From Chromatiaceae bacterium (lineage in GTDB: Bacteria; Pseudomonadota; Gammaproteobacteria; Chromatiales; Chromatiaceae), in NCBI GenBank assembly GCA_027078745.1, contig JALWWO010000004.1, positions 1 to 64,000 on the forward strand: DNA of 64,000 bases, written 5' to 3'. The translations under genes were made by a program, and so were the position numbers. Each line of letters begins with the position of its first letter. Position 1 is the stretch's first letter. The notes below the pieces were generated by a model. The model saw nothing but the letters and a program-made list of their open reading frames with translations. It searched no databases and had not been told where the DNA came from. This document shows, piece by piece, positions 36,177-47,086 of the stretch.

Positions 36177-36474
36177 CTTCCCGCTCCCGTCGATCCGTGG
36201 GCACCAGGGCATGGGCTTCTCCCCGATCTCCTTCGATCCGCCAGAGGCCCAGCTTGCGCAAACCCAGGGCGAGAACAACCGTGGACAGACCCGCCCCCAC
36301 AGCGGCTTCCGTCAGAGCCACATCTGGCGCTCGCAACAGCACGAACAGGACAGAGACCCCCAGGGAGACCACGGAGGCGGCCACCACCGCTCCCATCAGG
36401 GATTGCAGACACAAGACCAGCACACCGGCGCTGAGCACCAGAATCACCAAGATCAGGGCGACGGTTTCAAGCAT
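36169..36474 (-). CDS. MbhD-like subunit (DUF4040)
   Basis: 101 residues, three transmembrane helices. The sequence LQSLMGAVVAASVVSLGVSV, followed by LRAPDVALTEAAVGAGL, is the DUF4040/MbhD signature, equivalent to part of the MrpA C-terminal region and NuoJ. Overlaps its neighbours by 8 nt on each side, as expected of a tightly coupled operon. Confidence 0.88.
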   Translation of the reverse strand: MLETVALILVILVLSAGVLVLCLQSLMGAVVAASVVSLGVSVLFVLLRAPDVALTEAAVGAGLSTVVLALGLRKLGLWRIEGDRGEAHALVPTDRREREDA

Positions 36475-36787
36475 GCTCTTTCTCCAAATCCATTTTCCGG
36501 TCTTCCACCTGCCAGGGTCGAACGCCGGCGAGATAGAGGGCGCGGGCGATGGTCGACGAGCCGATGGGATTGGTGAGCAGGATGAACCCTGCGATGCAGA
36601 GGAGCTTGGCCCACCAAGCTGGGTACAACAAGCCCACTCCTAGGAGAAAGCAGAAGGCTCCCAGGGTGACCGCCTTGGTGCCCGCCTGAATCCGGTTGTA
36701 CACATCGGGCATCCGCAGCAGTCCCAGCGCGCCCAAGAAGGAAAAGACAGCCCCCAGGAGCAAAAAGCCGTCTGCGATCCACCTCAT
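36467..36787 (-). CDS. MnhG-like subunit
   Basis: 106 residues, three transmembrane helices. FSFLGALGLLRMPDVYNRIQ, then AGTKAVTLGAFCFLLGVGL, and ILLTNPIGSSTIARALYLAG are the MnhG/MrpG/MbhC hallmarks. The ATG at 36787 overlaps the MnhF stop by 4 nt. Confidence 0.9.
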   Translation of the reverse strand: MRWIADGFLLLGAVFSFLGALGLLRMPDVYNRIQAGTKAVTLGAFCFLLGVGLLYPAWWAKLLCIAGFILLTNPIGSSTIARALYLAGVRPWQVEDRKMDLEKEHA

Positions 36788-37050
36788 GCCCGATACCCCT
36801 CGATGGTGCGAGCCAGGGCGATGACGGCCACGAAGGCGAGCACCCCATAGACCAGGGCCACATCCAGATACAGGGGGTTGGCGAACCAAGCGGCGAGCCC
36901 AGCGATGCCCGCAGTGGTGATGACGGACAGGGTATCCGAAGCCACGATGCGATCGGGGACCTGAGGTCCCAAGATCAGCCGAACGAGTCCCAGCAAGAGC
37001 GCCAGCCCCATCAGGAGAAAGGCGAGGAGTTCCAAGGGGTTCAAACTCAT
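36784..37050 (-). CDS. MnhF-like subunit
   Basis: 88 residues, three transmembrane helices. LGPQVPDRIVASDTLSVITT is the MnhF/MrpF/MbhB signature. The start at 37050 overlaps the MnhE stop by 4 nt (ATGA); the open frame extends further upstream but only over MnhE and shows no membrane or family character there. Confidence 0.9.
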   Translation of the reverse strand: MSLNPLELLAFLLMGLALLLGLVRLILGPQVPDRIVASDTLSVITTAGIAGLAAWFANPLYLDVALVYGVLAFVAVIALARTIEGYRA

Positions 37051-37571
37051 TTCAGGAATCCGAGCAAGGGTTCTTCCAGGGTGCGGACGATGGCTTGAGT
37101 GGCTGCGGCCAGATCCTTGCCCGGCGTGCAGTCCACCCAATGGATGAGGAAGCGATCTCCCTGCACATCCACCGTCAAAGTGCCCGGCGTCAGGGTGATG
37201 CTGTTGGCCAGGAGCAGGCGCCCCAGCGGGGATTGTAGCCGCGTTTGCACCGCTACCACCGCCGGATTCAGGGGCAGGGCGGGAGAGAGCACCCGCCGGG
37301 CCATGTCCAGATTGGCACGCACTAAGGCCAGGCCGAAGGCACCGAGGTAGCGCAGCAGGTGCAGGGGAGCGCTCGGGGAGAAGCGAATACCACCCAGAAT
37401 CCGGAGCTTCTGGCCGGATACGAGCACGACCAGTCCCCCAGCGATGCCGGCCGCCAGCCCTTCTTCCCAGTTCCAGCTGCCTGCTAAGAGCAACCACAGC
37501 AGGACGCTGAGGCCGAAGGCGAGCAGAGCTTGTCCCAGACGGGCCTTTCTTCCTATAGCGGGTTCTTCCAT
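37047..37571 (-). CDS. MnhE-like subunit
   Basis: 174 residues. Two N-terminal hydrophobic helices and a soluble C-terminal domain with LANSITLTPGTLTVDVQGD and FLIHWVDCTPG, the MnhE/MrpE/MbhA signatures. First gene of the operon. The ATG at 37571 is preferred to a GTG at 37604 because the predicted transcript begins near 37598. Confidence 0.88.
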   Translation of the reverse strand: MEEPAIGRKARLGQALLAFGLSVLLWLLLAGSWNWEEGLAAGIAGGLVVLVSGQKLRILGGIRFSPSAPLHLLRYLGAFGLALVRANLDMARRVLSPALPLNPAVVAVQTRLQSPLGRLLLANSITLTPGTLTVDVQGDRFLIHWVDCTPGKDLAAATQAIVRTLEEPLLGFLK

Positions 37572-37604
37572 CGGCGGGGTTCTGCGTAGTGAAATCGGAG
37601 GCAC

Positions 37605-37632
37605 ACTATATACGGAACCCTCCGGATGTCCA
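37605..37632 (-). promoter_or_regulatory. Predicted sigma-70 promoter of the Mrp/Mbh-like operon
   Basis: Reverse strand: -35 TGGACA (37632-37627) and -10 TATAGT (37610-37605), 16-nt spacing, each five of six to consensus. The start point would be near 37598, just upstream of mnhE. Confidence 0.55.
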
Positions 37633-37713
37633 TGACATTTTCATGACGCCAGCCCCCGAGCGGGACGAATGCGAAGAAACCCGATACCATGTTTTTTTTC
37701 AAAGGAGTATCGG

Positions 37714-38973
37714 ATGTTTGCAAAGCACTTATCGATCGCCGACTACGATCCCGCCCTGTGGGAGGCCATCCAAAACGAAGCGCGCCGCCAGGAAGCGCAT
37801 ATCGAGCTGATCGCCTCGGAGAATTACACCAGCCCCCGTGTGCTACAAGCGCAGGGTTCTGTGCTCACTAACAAATATGCGGAGGGCTATCCGGGCAAAC
37901 GCTATTACGGAGGGTGCGAGTATGTGGATGTCGCGGAACAGCTCGCCATCGACCGCGCGAAAGCCCTGTTCGGTGCGGACTATGCCAATGTGCAGCCTCA
38001 TTCCGGTTCCCAAGCCAATGCAGCCGTGTACATGGCGATCTGCGCGCCCGGGGACTGCGTGTTAGGCATGCGCTTGGCCCATGGGGGGCATCTGACCCAC
38101 GGCGCTAAGCCCAATTTCTCCGGCAAGCTCTATCGTTCGGTGCAGTACGGGCTGGATCCCAAGACCGGAGAAATCGATTATGAGGAGGTGGCGCGGCTCG
38201 CGCGGGAACATCGGCCCAAGCTGATCGTGGCGGGCTTCTCCGCCTATTCTCGGGTGGTGGACTGGGAACGATTCCGCACCATCGCCGACGAAGTGGGGGC
38301 CTTTCTGCTGGTAGATATGGCCCACGTGGCCGGCTTAGTGGCCGCTGGACTCTACCCCAGCCCCGTGCAGATCGCAGATGTGACCACCACCACGACCCAC
38401 AAGACCTTGCGGGGGCCGCGTGGGGGGCTGATCCTGGCCAAGTCTAACCCGGACCTGGAAAAGAAACTCAATTCCCTAGTATTCCCCGGCATTCAAGGCG
38501 GACCCCTCATGCATGTGATCGCCGCCAAGGCGGTAGCGCTGAAAGAGGCCATGGAACCAGCATTCCGAGATTATCAACGCCAGGTGCTGGAAAACGCCCG
38601 CGCCATGGCGGCGGTGTTTCTGGAACAGGGCTTCGAGGTAGTCTCCGGCGGCACAGATGACCATCTCTTCCTGGTGAGCTTCATCGACCAGGGATTGACG
38701 GGCAAGGAGGTAGATGCTTGGCTCGGGGCGGCGAACATCACGGTTAACAAAAATGCCGTGCCCAACGATCCCCAGTCGCCCTTTGTGACCAGCGGCATTC
38801 GGGTGGGCACGCCGGCCATCACCACCCGAGGCTTTGGCACCGAAGAGGCCCGCACCCTGGCCGGCTGGATGTGCGAAATCATTCAGCGCCGAGGCGATCC
38901 CGCTTGTATCGAACGGGTGCGCCAACAGGTGCTCGATCTGTGCGCCCGATTCCCCGTCTACGAACCACGATGA
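37714..38973 (+). CDS. glyA: Serine hydroxymethyltransferase
   Basis: 419-residue PLP enzyme interconverting serine and glycine with transfer of a one-carbon unit to tetrahydrofolate. The PLP-binding Lys lies in [30 protein letters not shown] and [15 protein letters not shown] are family signatures. AAAGGAG precedes the ATG at 37714. First gene of glyA-nrdR-ribD-hydrolase, all on the plus strand with small gaps or overlaps. Confidence 0.97.
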   Translation: MFAKHLSIADYDPALWEAIQNEARRQEAHIELIASENYTSPRVLQAQGSVLTNKYAEGYPGKRYYGGCEYVDVAEQLAIDRAKALFGADYANVQPHSGSQANAAVYMAICAPGDCVLGMRLAHGGHLTHGAKPNFSGKLYRSVQYGLDPKTGEIDYEEVARLAREHRPKLIVAGFSAYSRVVDWERFRTIADEVGAFLLVDMAHVAGLVAAGLYPSPVQIADVTTTTTHKTLRGPRGGLILAKSNPDLEKKLNSLVFPGIQGGPLMHVIAAKAVALKEAMEPAFRDYQRQVLENARAMAAVFLEQGFEVVSGGTDDHLFLVSFIDQGLTGKEVDAWLGAANITVNKNAVPNDPQSPFVTSGIRVGTPAITTRGFGTEEARTLAGWMCEIIQRRGDPACIERVRQQVLDLCARFPVYEPR

Positions 38974-38988
38974 ATACAGGCCCATCTG

Positions 38989-39474
38989 ATGCGCTGTCCC
39001 TTTTGCAAGGCCCAAGACACTAAAGTAGTGGATTCCCGCCTGACCAGTGAGGGAGAACAGGTTCGCCGTCGGCGCAAGTGCCTGCACTGCGGCGGGCGGT
39101 TCACTACCTATGAAACTGTGGAATTGAACCTGCCCACCATCATCAAACGGGATGGCAGCCGGGTACCCTTCGATCTAGATAAGGTTCGCGGGAGTATGAT
39201 ATGGGCCCTGGAAAGGCGGCCTATCACCCGAGAACAGGTGGAAGCCGCCATCAATCGCATTGAAAAGTACCTGGTCGCTCGAGGAGAACAGGAGGTTTCC
39301 TCCCAGCAGATCGGCGAGCTCATCATGGAAGAGCTGCGCATCCTAGACAAGATCGCCTATGTGCGCTTCGCCTCGGTCTATCAAAGATTTGAAACCTTGC
39401 AGGACCTTCGGAAGGAAATCGATCGCTTGGAACAGGAATCTCTGGAAACCAAGCCGGATACGGAAGCCTCGTGA
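38989..39474 (+). CDS. nrdR: Transcriptional repressor NrdR
   Basis: 161 residues. Zinc ribbon with CPFC at residues 3-6 and CLHC near 31-34, then an ATP-cone domain (IIKRDGSRVPFDLDKVRGSM). It senses ATP/dATP and represses ribonucleotide reductase genes. The glyA-nrdR-ribD order is widespread in proteobacteria. Starts 15 nt after glyA. Confidence 0.97.
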   Translation: MRCPFCKAQDTKVVDSRLTSEGEQVRRRRKCLHCGGRFTTYETVELNLPTIIKRDGSRVPFDLDKVRGSMIWALERRPITREQVEAAINRIEKYLVARGEQEVSSQQIGELIMEELRILDKIAYVRFASVYQRFETLQDLRKEIDRLEQESLETKPDTEAS

Positions 39475-40598
39475 TGGAGGCAGAAGACCGGATCCACATG
39501 GCTCGGGCCCTTCGGCTCGCCGCCCGAGGACGGTTTACCAGCGCCCCTAATCCCCAGGTGGGCTGCGTGATCCTGCGGGCGGGTAAAATCGTAGGCGAAG
39601 GCTGGCACCGGCGGGCAGGAGAACCCCATGCAGAACGCTTGGCTTTGCAAGCCGCCGGCACACGGGCGGCGGGTGCCACTGCCTATGTGACCCTGGAACC
39701 CTGTTGCCATCAGGGGCGCACGCCTCCTTGCACAGAAGCTTTGCTCCGAGCGGGCATCGCGCGGGTGGTGGTGGCCATGGAAGATCCCAACCCGTTGGTC
39801 GCTGGCAAAGGGCTGGCTCAGCTTCGGGCAGCGGGGGTTCAGGTCCGGCAGGGGGTCTTAGAAGAGCAAGCCCGGGCGCTGAATCCGGGTTTCATCCAAC
39901 GCATGACCCGAGGATTGCCCCTTCTGCGCTGTAAGCTCGCCGCCAGTTTGGACGGTCGCACGGCCCTGGCCAGCGGGGAAAGCCAGTGGATTACAGGTCC
40001 CCCCGCTCGGCGGCAAGTACAGTTCCTGCGGGCCCGCAGCGGGGCGGTGCTCACGGGCATAGGCACCGTGCTGCAGGATGATCCCGCCCTCAACGTGCGC
40101 CTGGGTGCGGAAGAATTGCCTGGCTATGCAGCGGGGGAGACCGTGCGCCAGCCCCTGCGGGTGATCTTGGACAGCCACTTGCGCTGCCCGCCGGATGCCA
40201 AGCTGCTTAAGCTGCCCGGCCAAACGCTGATCGCCTGCTCGCGCCCCGATCCCGAACGGGAAGCCCGACTGATCACAGCCGGAGCCCAGATCTATCGTTG
40301 CCCGCGCGGGGGGGATCGGGTCCATCTGGAAACCCTGCTCCGCCATCTAGCCCAACGGGAGATCAACGAGGTATTGTTGGAATCCGGACCCACCTTGGCC
40401 GGAGCAGCCCTGCAAGCGGGTCTGGTGGACGAAATCCAGCTCTATCTGGCCCCCCATCTGCTCGGCGATGGGGCGCGAGGTCTGTTTCATCTCCCCGGCC
40501 TGGAACAGATGTCCCAGCGCCTGCCCCTGAGGATTCGGGAAGTTCGCTGGGTGGGCGCAGATCTTCATATCACCCTGATACCGGAGCGACCTTCATGA
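39474..40598 (+). CDS. ribD: Bifunctional riboflavin biosynthesis deaminase/reductase RibD
   Basis: 374 residues. N-terminal deaminase with zinc motifs HAERLAL and PCCHQGRTPPC; C-terminal NADPH reductase (CKLAASLDGRTALASGESQW, then LLESGPTLAGAAL). It catalyses the second and third steps of riboflavin synthesis. The ATG at 39474 shares its A with the nrdR TGA stop; a GTG one codon earlier is the alternative. No FMN riboswitch is seen. Confidence 0.96.
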   Translation: MEAEDRIHMARALRLAARGRFTSAPNPQVGCVILRAGKIVGEGWHRRAGEPHAERLALQAAGTRAAGATAYVTLEPCCHQGRTPPCTEALLRAGIARVVVAMEDPNPLVAGKGLAQLRAAGVQVRQGVLEEQARALNPGFIQRMTRGLPLLRCKLAASLDGRTALASGESQWITGPPARRQVQFLRARSGAVLTGIGTVLQDDPALNVRLGAEELPGYAAGETVRQPLRVILDSHLRCPPDAKLLKLPGQTLIACSRPDPEREARLITAGAQIYRCPRGGDRVHLETLLRHLAQREINEVLLESGPTLAGAALQAGLVDEIQLYLAPHLLGDGARGLFHLPGLEQMSQRLPLRIREVRWVGADLHITLIPERPS

Positions 40599-41374
40599 AG
40601 AGAACTCTCGCTTGTTTAGCTCTCTGCACCCTTAGTTCCCTCGCCTTCGGTGAAGTGCAGACCAAAGTCATCCACTATGAGCACGAGGGCACGCCCCTCA
40701 CCGGCTATCTGTATTGGGACGATGCCAGCACGGAAAAGCGCCCCGGCGTGCTCGTGATCCACGAGTGGTGGGGGTTGAACGACTATGCGAAATCCCGCGC
40801 CAAGAAGCTGGCGGAATTGGGCTATGTGAGTTTCGCGGCGGATCTCTACGGCGATGGACGAGTGACCGAGCGACCGGCCCAGGCTCAGGAATGGATGCTA
40901 GAGATCACTGCGGACGTGGAATTCTGGCGGGAGCGGGCTGCGTTGGGTTTAGCTCAGCTTCGAAAAAGCGAGCTCGTGGATGCGGACAAGTTGGCTGCGA
41001 TCGGCTATTGCTTCGGCGGGGGCAGTGTCTTGCAGATGGCCTATGGGGGTGCGCCGGTGCGGGGGGTGGTGAGCTTCCACGGTTCCTTGCCTGCGGCACC
41101 GGCGGAGCGCAAGGGGAAAATCACTAGCAAAATCTTGGTGCTACATGGCTATGCAGATCGCTTCCTCAGCCCGGAACTCGTGGCGGACTTCCAAGCGAAG
41201 CTAGAAGCGGCGGGCGCGGATTGGGAGATGGACAGCTACGGCGGGGTACGGCACAGTTTCACCAACCCCCAGGCTGGCAAATTCGGTATCGAAAACCTGC
41301 GCTATGATCCCCAAGCGGATGCTCGCTCTTGGCAGCGGATGCAGGCGTTCTTTCGGGAGATCTTCGGGGAATAG
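40595..41374 (+). CDS. Exported dienelactone hydrolase family protein
   Basis: 259 residues. Signal peptide MKRTLACLALCTLSSLAFGE, then an alpha/beta hydrolase fold with the dienelactone hydrolase triad: Cys in IGYCFGGG, Asp in HGYADRFL, His in GVRHSFT; HEWWGLN near residue 53 carries the conserved Glu. The ATG overlaps the ribD stop by 4 nt. It is periplasmic; the natural substrate is unknown. Confidence 0.9.
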   Translation: MKRTLACLALCTLSSLAFGEVQTKVIHYEHEGTPLTGYLYWDDASTEKRPGVLVIHEWWGLNDYAKSRAKKLAELGYVSFAADLYGDGRVTERPAQAQEWMLEITADVEFWRERAALGLAQLRKSELVDADKLAAIGYCFGGGSVLQMAYGGAPVRGVVSFHGSLPAAPAERKGKITSKILVLHGYADRFLSPELVADFQAKLEAAGADWEMDSYGGVRHSFTNPQAGKFGIENLRYDPQADARSWQRMQAFFREIFGE

Positions 41375-41379
41375 GGGAG

Positions 41380-41403
41380 GGGCGGTTGGGAACCCAACCG
41401 CCC
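41380..41403. terminator. Hairpin between convergent genes (possible bidirectional terminator)
   Basis: Perfect 11-base arms GGGCGGTTGGG / CCCAACCGCCC around two A, between the hydrolase stop (41374) and the fba stop (41411). No T-run on either side, so intrinsic termination is uncertain. Confidence 0.45.
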
Positions 41404-41410
41404 GACGGAT

Positions 41411-42484
41411 TTAGCCGACCTTGGGATCTAGCTCACCCTTTTCATAGCGCTTGCTCATAGCTTCAAGGGAAAGGATGCCCTCTGCCACGATCTTGCTCGC
41501 ATTGCCCGCCGTGCCGAAGGCTTCATAGCGCGCCTTGCAGATGTCGGACATGGCTTTGGTAGCTGCCGCCAGGTATTTGCGCGGGTCGAAGTTCGAGGGG
41601 TTCTCTTTGAGATGCTTGCGGATGGCGCCGGTGGAGGCCATGCGCAGATCCGTGTCGATGTTGACCTTGCGCACCCCGTGTTTGATGCCTTCGACGATCT
41701 CTTCCACGGGCACCCCATAGGTCTCACCCATGTCGCCGCCGTACTCGTTGATGATCTTCAACCATTCCTGGGGCACGGAGGAAGAACCGTGCATGACTAA
41801 ATGGGTGTTCGGAATGCGGGCGTGGATTTCTTTGATGCGGCTGATGGCGAGAATGTCACCGGTGGGGGGACGGGTGAATTTATAGGCGCCGTGGGAAGTG
41901 CCGATGGCGATGGCCAAGGCATCCACACCGGTTTTCTTCACGAAGTCCGCTGCTTCCTCCGGATCCGTGAGCAACTGGCTGTGATCTAACTTGCCCTCAG
42001 CACCGATGCCATCCTCTTCTCCAGCTGTGCCGGTTTCCAAGGACCCGAGACAGCCCAGTTCCCCTTCCACAGAAACCCCGCAGGCGTGGGCCATCTCCAC
42101 CACCTTGCTGGTGACCGCCACATTGTATTCATAGGTGGTGGGGGTCTTGCCGTCCTCCCCTAGGGAGCCGTCCATCATCACGGAGCTGAAGCCCAGCTGA
42201 ATGGAGCGCTGGCAGACCGCCGGGGAAGTACCGTGATCCTGGTGCATGCAGACGGGAATATGGGGGAATTCCTCGATGGCGGCCAGGATGAGATGGCGCA
42301 GGAAGGGCGCGCCCGCGTACTTGCGGGCACCGGCGGAGGCCTGCACGATGACGGGGGAGTCTGTGGCATCGGCGGCTTCCATGATGGCGCGCATCTGTTC
42401 TAGGTTGTTGACGTTGAAGGCAGGCACGCCATAGCCGTGTTCGGCAGCGTGGTCGAGCAGTTGGCGCAGTGAAATCAGGGCCAT
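41411..42484 (-). CDS. fba: Class II fructose-bisphosphate aldolase (Calvin cycle subtype)
   Basis: 357 residues, zinc-dependent. CMHQDHGTS carries zinc-binding His; [30 protein letters not shown] and [10 protein letters not shown] are family signatures. Condenses glyceraldehyde-3-phosphate with DHAP (and, in the Calvin cycle type, erythrose-4-phosphate with DHAP). Last gene of tktA-gap-pgk-fba; AGAGG precedes the ATG. Confidence 0.96.
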   Translation of the reverse strand: MALISLRQLLDHAAEHGYGVPAFNVNNLEQMRAIMEAADATDSPVIVQASAGARKYAGAPFLRHLILAAIEEFPHIPVCMHQDHGTSPAVCQRSIQLGFSSVMMDGSLGEDGKTPTTYEYNVAVTSKVVEMAHACGVSVEGELGCLGSLETGTAGEEDGIGAEGKLDHSQLLTDPEEAADFVKKTGVDALAIAIGTSHGAYKFTRPPTGDILAISRIKEIHARIPNTHLVMHGSSSVPQEWLKIINEYGGDMGETYGVPVEEIVEGIKHGVRKVNIDTDLRMASTGAIRKHLKENPSNFDPRKYLAAATKAMSDICKARYEAFGTAGNASKIVAEGILSLEAMSKRYEKGELDPKVG

Positions 42485-42524
42485 AATGGGGTTCCTCTGA
42501 ATGCAGTTGGTTCTATCGGTTGGA

Positions 42525-43706
42525 TTAGGCTTTAGCCCGTTCCTCTAGCATGGCGACAGCGGGCAGGGTCTTGCCTTCCAAATATTCGAGGAAGGCACCG
42601 CCGGCAGTGGAAATATAGGAAACCTGATCGTAGATCCCGTATTTCTGAATGGCGGCGATGGTATCGCCCCCGCCCGCCAGGCTGAAGCAGTCGGATTCCG
42701 CGATCGCCAGGGCAATGGTCTTCGTGCCCTCCCCGAACTGATCGAATTCAAAGACGCCCACTGGGCCGTTCCAAACCACGGTACCGGCCTTTTTGATGAT
42801 GTCGGCTAGCTCCTTGGCGGACTCAGGCCCGATGTCGAAGATCATGTCGTCGTCTTCCACTTCGTCCACCTTCTTCAAGGTCGCCTCGGCGGTCTCGCTG
42901 AATTCCTTGCCCACCACCACATCCACCGCGATGGGAATGTTCGCGCCCCGCGCCTTCATCTTTTCCACCAGGGCCTTGGCCGTGTCTACTAAATCTTCTT
43001 CACACAGAGATTTGCCCACGTTGTAACCCATGGCCTTGATGAAGGTGTTAGCGATGCCGCCGCCCACGACCAGTTGATCCACCTTTTCCGAAAGGGCTTC
43101 CAGCACCGTAAGCTTGGTGGAAACCTTGGAACCCCCCACGATGGCCACCATGGGACGGGCTGGATTGGCCAGGGCCTTGGCCAGATTGTCTAATTCATCC
43201 GCCAGCAGCAGGCCGGCGCAGGCCACGGGGGCGAACTTGCCCACCCCGTGGGTGGACGCCTGAGCCCGGTGGGCGGTGCCGAAGGCATCCATGACGAAGA
43301 CATCGCAGAGGGCCGCATAGCGCTTTGCCAGGGCTTCATCATCCTTTTTTTCGCCTACATTGAAGCGCACATTCTCAAAGAGCACCACTTCCCCTTCGGC
43401 AACTTCCGGCGTCTTTTCCAGATAGTCCTTGATCAGGCGCACGGGCTTGCCCAGCTTGGCGGAGAGATCTTCCGCGATGGGTTGCATGGAATTCTCTTCA
43501 TCCACCTGGCCTTCCTTCGGCCGCCCGCGATGGGACATGACTTGCACCCGAGCACCCGCCTTTCTGCAGTGCTCGATGGTGGGCAGAGAAGCCCGAATGC
43601 GGGCGTCACTGGTCACCTTGCCATCCTTGACGGGTACATTGAGATCAGCGCGGATGAGCACGCGCTTGCCGGCGAGATCGAGATCCGTGAGTTTGATGAA
43701 TGACAT
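42525..43706 (-). CDS. pgk: Phosphoglycerate kinase
   Basis: 393 residues. [20 protein letters not shown] is the N-terminal signature; [10 protein letters not shown] and the C-terminal [14 protein letters not shown] nucleotide-binding segment are present. Interconverts 1,3-bisphosphoglycerate and 3-phosphoglycerate. The ATG at 43706 follows AGGGAA; an in-frame upstream ATG at 43751 is rejected as it has no family sequence. Confidence 0.97.
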   Translation of the reverse strand: MSFIKLTDLDLAGKRVLIRADLNVPVKDGKVTSDARIRASLPTIEHCRKAGARVQVMSHRGRPKEGQVDEENSMQPIAEDLSAKLGKPVRLIKDYLEKTPEVAEGEVVLFENVRFNVGEKKDDEALAKRYAALCDVFVMDAFGTAHRAQASTHGVGKFAPVACAGLLLADELDNLAKALANPARPMVAIVGGSKVSTKLTVLEALSEKVDQLVVGGGIANTFIKAMGYNVGKSLCEEDLVDTAKALVEKMKARGANIPIAVDVVVGKEFSETAEATLKKVDEVEDDDMIFDIGPESAKELADIIKKAGTVVWNGPVGVFEFDQFGEGTKTIALAIAESDCFSLAGGGDTIAAIQKYGIYDQVSYISTAGGAFLEYLEGKTLPAVAMLEERAKA

Positions 43707-43775
43707 GAGTAGTTCCCTGGGTCTTCTGGACAAAGCGATCGGGCAAAGCAAACCCTTGCCAGATCACTCTGGATG

Positions 43776-43802
43776 CTGGGGACAGGGAACACCCTGTCCC
43801 AG
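43776..43802 (-). other. Hairpin in the gap-pgk intergenic region
   Basis: Arms CTGGGGACAGGG and CCCTGTCCCAG around AACA, with one bulged G. Lies just after the gap stop (43815). It has no T-run; it may stabilise or process the operon mRNA so that gap and pgk levels differ. Confidence 0.4.
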
Positions 43803-43814
43803 CGCGTGGAGGAA

Positions 43815-44831
<1,017 letters not shown>

Positions 44832-44889
44832 TCAGGGAGAAGAAATGCAGGATCTGAGCGGGAAGCCCCTCGACGTCCCGCCCGTGGGA

Positions 44890-46896
44890 TCAGAGAATAC
44901 GGTTGATCGTATCCACTAAATTTTCCACCGTGAAGCCGAAGGCCTTGAAGAGTTCCGCAGCGGGTGCGGATTCCCCGAAACGGTTGATGCCCAGCACAGC
45001 GCCCTCGCTGCCCACATATTTCCACCAGCCGTCCGGGGTGGCGGCTTCCACGGCAACCCGCTTGGTGACCGCTTTGGGCAACACGGATTCCCGATAGTCC
45101 CCGTCCTGAGCATCGAAGACATCGGTGGAGGGCATGGAGACCACTCGCACCTTGCGATCCTTCAGGGACTCCGCCGCTTGCACGGCGAGGCTCACTTCCG
45201 AACCCGTAGCGATGAGGATCACTTCCGGTGTACCCTCACAGTCCCGCAGCACATAGCCGCCCCGTTGAATGTCGCGAATCTGTTCGGGGGTGCGGTCCAT
45301 ATGGGGCAACCCCTGGCGAGAGAAGATCAGGCTGGTGGGGCCCTCTCGGCGCTCGATGGCGTACTTCCAAGCTACGGCGGATTCCACCGCATCGCAGGGT
45401 CGCCAGACGCTCATGTTGGGAATCATGCGCAGGGTCGGAATCTGCTCGATGGGCTGGTGGGTAGGTCCGTCTTCTCCCAGTCCGATGGAGTCATGGGTGT
45501 AGACGAAGATGGAAGGCACCTTCATGAGGGCTGCCATGCGCAGGGCGTTGCGGGCGTACTCCGAGAACATGAGGAAGGTGGCGCCGTAGGGCAGGAAACC
45601 GCCGTGTAGGGCGATGCCATTCATGATGGCGGACATGCCGAATTCTCGCACCCCGTAGTAGATATAGTTTCCGGAAGCATCCCGCTTGGTGATGCCCTTG
45701 CAGCCCTTCCAGATCGTAAGGTTGGAGCCGGCGAGGTCCGCGGAACCGCCGAGAAATTCCGGTAGCAGGGGGCCGAAGCCGTTGAGGGCATTCTGAGAAG
45801 CCTTGCGGGAAGCGATGGACTCCCCCTTTTCCGCCACGGAGGCGATAAAAGCTTCCGCCTGTTCTGCCCAGTTCTCGGGCAGATCGCCCACCATGCGCCG
45901 CTTGAACTCCGCCGCTTCCCTCGGGAAGGCCTCCGCGTAGGCGGCGAAGCGGCTTTCCCATTCGGATTCCGCGCGGGCACCGGCTTCCCGCGCATCCCAG
46001 CCTCGGTAGATTTCTTCGGGAATCTCAAAGGGCCCGTATGGCCAGCCCAGGGCTTCTCGGGTCAGGGCGACTTCCTCTTCCCCCAGAGGGGCGCCGTGGC
46101 ATTCTTCCTTCCCCTGTTTGTTGGGCGAGCCGTAGCCGATGATGGTCTGACAGCAGATCAGGGAGGGTTTATCGGTGACGGAACGGGCTTCTTCGATGGC
46201 TGCTTTAATGGCCTCGGGATCGTGGCCATCCACCTTGGGAATGACGTGCCAGCCATAGGCCTCGAAGCGCTTGGGCGTGTCATCCGTGAACCAGGCCGGG
46301 CCGTCCCCTTCCCCGCGCACCTCCCCATCGATGGAGATGTTGTTATCGTCGTAGAAGGCGATGAGTTTGCCTAAACCCAGCGTACCCGCTAGGGAACAGG
46401 CCTCGTGGGAGATGCCCTCCATGAGACAGCCATCTCCCAGAAACACATAGGTGTAATGGTCGACGATCTCATGACCGGGTTTGTTGAACTGGGCAGCCAA
46501 CACCTTTTCCGCAATCGCCATGCCCACCCCGTTGGTGATCCCCTGACCCAGAGGACCCGTGGTGGTCTCGACCCCCGGCGCATAGCCGTATTCCGGATGG
46601 CCGGGGGTCTTAGAATGCAGTTGGCGGAAGTTTTTCAGATCGTCGATGCTCAGATCATAGCCGGTGAGATGCAGCAGGGAATAGAGCAGCATGGACCCGT
46701 GCCCGTTGGACAGCACGAAGCGATCCCGATCCGGCCACTTGGGATTGGCGGGATTGTGCTTCATGAAGTCGTTCCAGAGCACCTCGGCGATATCCGCCAT
46801 CCCCATGGGGGCGCCGGGATGGCCGGACTTGGCTTTCTGGACTGCATCCATGCTCAGGGCACGGATGGCGTTGGCGAGTTCTTTGCGCGAGGACAT
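44890..46896 (-). CDS. tktA: Transketolase
   Basis: 668 residues. Thiamine-diphosphate binding is shown by [18 protein letters not shown] with the downstream [22 protein letters not shown] and [19 protein letters not shown] are transketolase signatures. First gene of the carbon-metabolism operon. The ATG at 46896 follows GAGGAGGGG; in-frame sequence upstream is not conserved in character. Confidence 0.97.
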   Translation of the reverse strand: MSSRKELANAIRALSMDAVQKAKSGHPGAPMGMADIAEVLWNDFMKHNPANPKWPDRDRFVLSNGHGSMLLYSLLHLTGYDLSIDDLKNFRQLHSKTPGHPEYGYAPGVETTTGPLGQGITNGVGMAIAEKVLAAQFNKPGHEIVDHYTYVFLGDGCLMEGISHEACSLAGTLGLGKLIAFYDDNNISIDGEVRGEGDGPAWFTDDTPKRFEAYGWHVIPKVDGHDPEAIKAAIEEARSVTDKPSLICCQTIIGYGSPNKQGKEECHGAPLGEEEVALTREALGWPYGPFEIPEEIYRGWDAREAGARAESEWESRFAAYAEAFPREAAEFKRRMVGDLPENWAEQAEAFIASVAEKGESIASRKASQNALNGFGPLLPEFLGGSADLAGSNLTIWKGCKGITKRDASGNYIYYGVREFGMSAIMNGIALHGGFLPYGATFLMFSEYARNALRMAALMKVPSIFVYTHDSIGLGEDGPTHQPIEQIPTLRMIPNMSVWRPCDAVESAVAWKYAIERREGPTSLIFSRQGLPHMDRTPEQIRDIQRGGYVLRDCEGTPEVILIATGSEVSLAVQAAESLKDRKVRVVSMPSTDVFDAQDGDYRESVLPKAVTKRVAVEAATPDGWWKYVGSEGAVLGINRFGESAPAAELFKAFGFTVENLVDTINRIL

Positions 46897-47086
46897 AAAG
46901 CCCCTCCTCAATTTCGTTCGAAAGATCAAAGCATTACCGCACGCCCCTGAGCGACTCCGCTGCAGGGCGGATCTGCAAAGATGGTGCATTCTCACTCAGA
47001 GAACGGGGATGCTTCAACGTAAGCTCGCTTATGGCAGCAAAAAATGTTTTATTAGTTGCTGATATTCCAATTTGCTGAGCTGCTGA

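Noticed and set aside
46897-47086. Intergenic region between tktA and the peroxidase-like gene checked for an RNA gene
   Set aside because: No tRNA cloverleaf, riboswitch core or strong terminator could be recognised.
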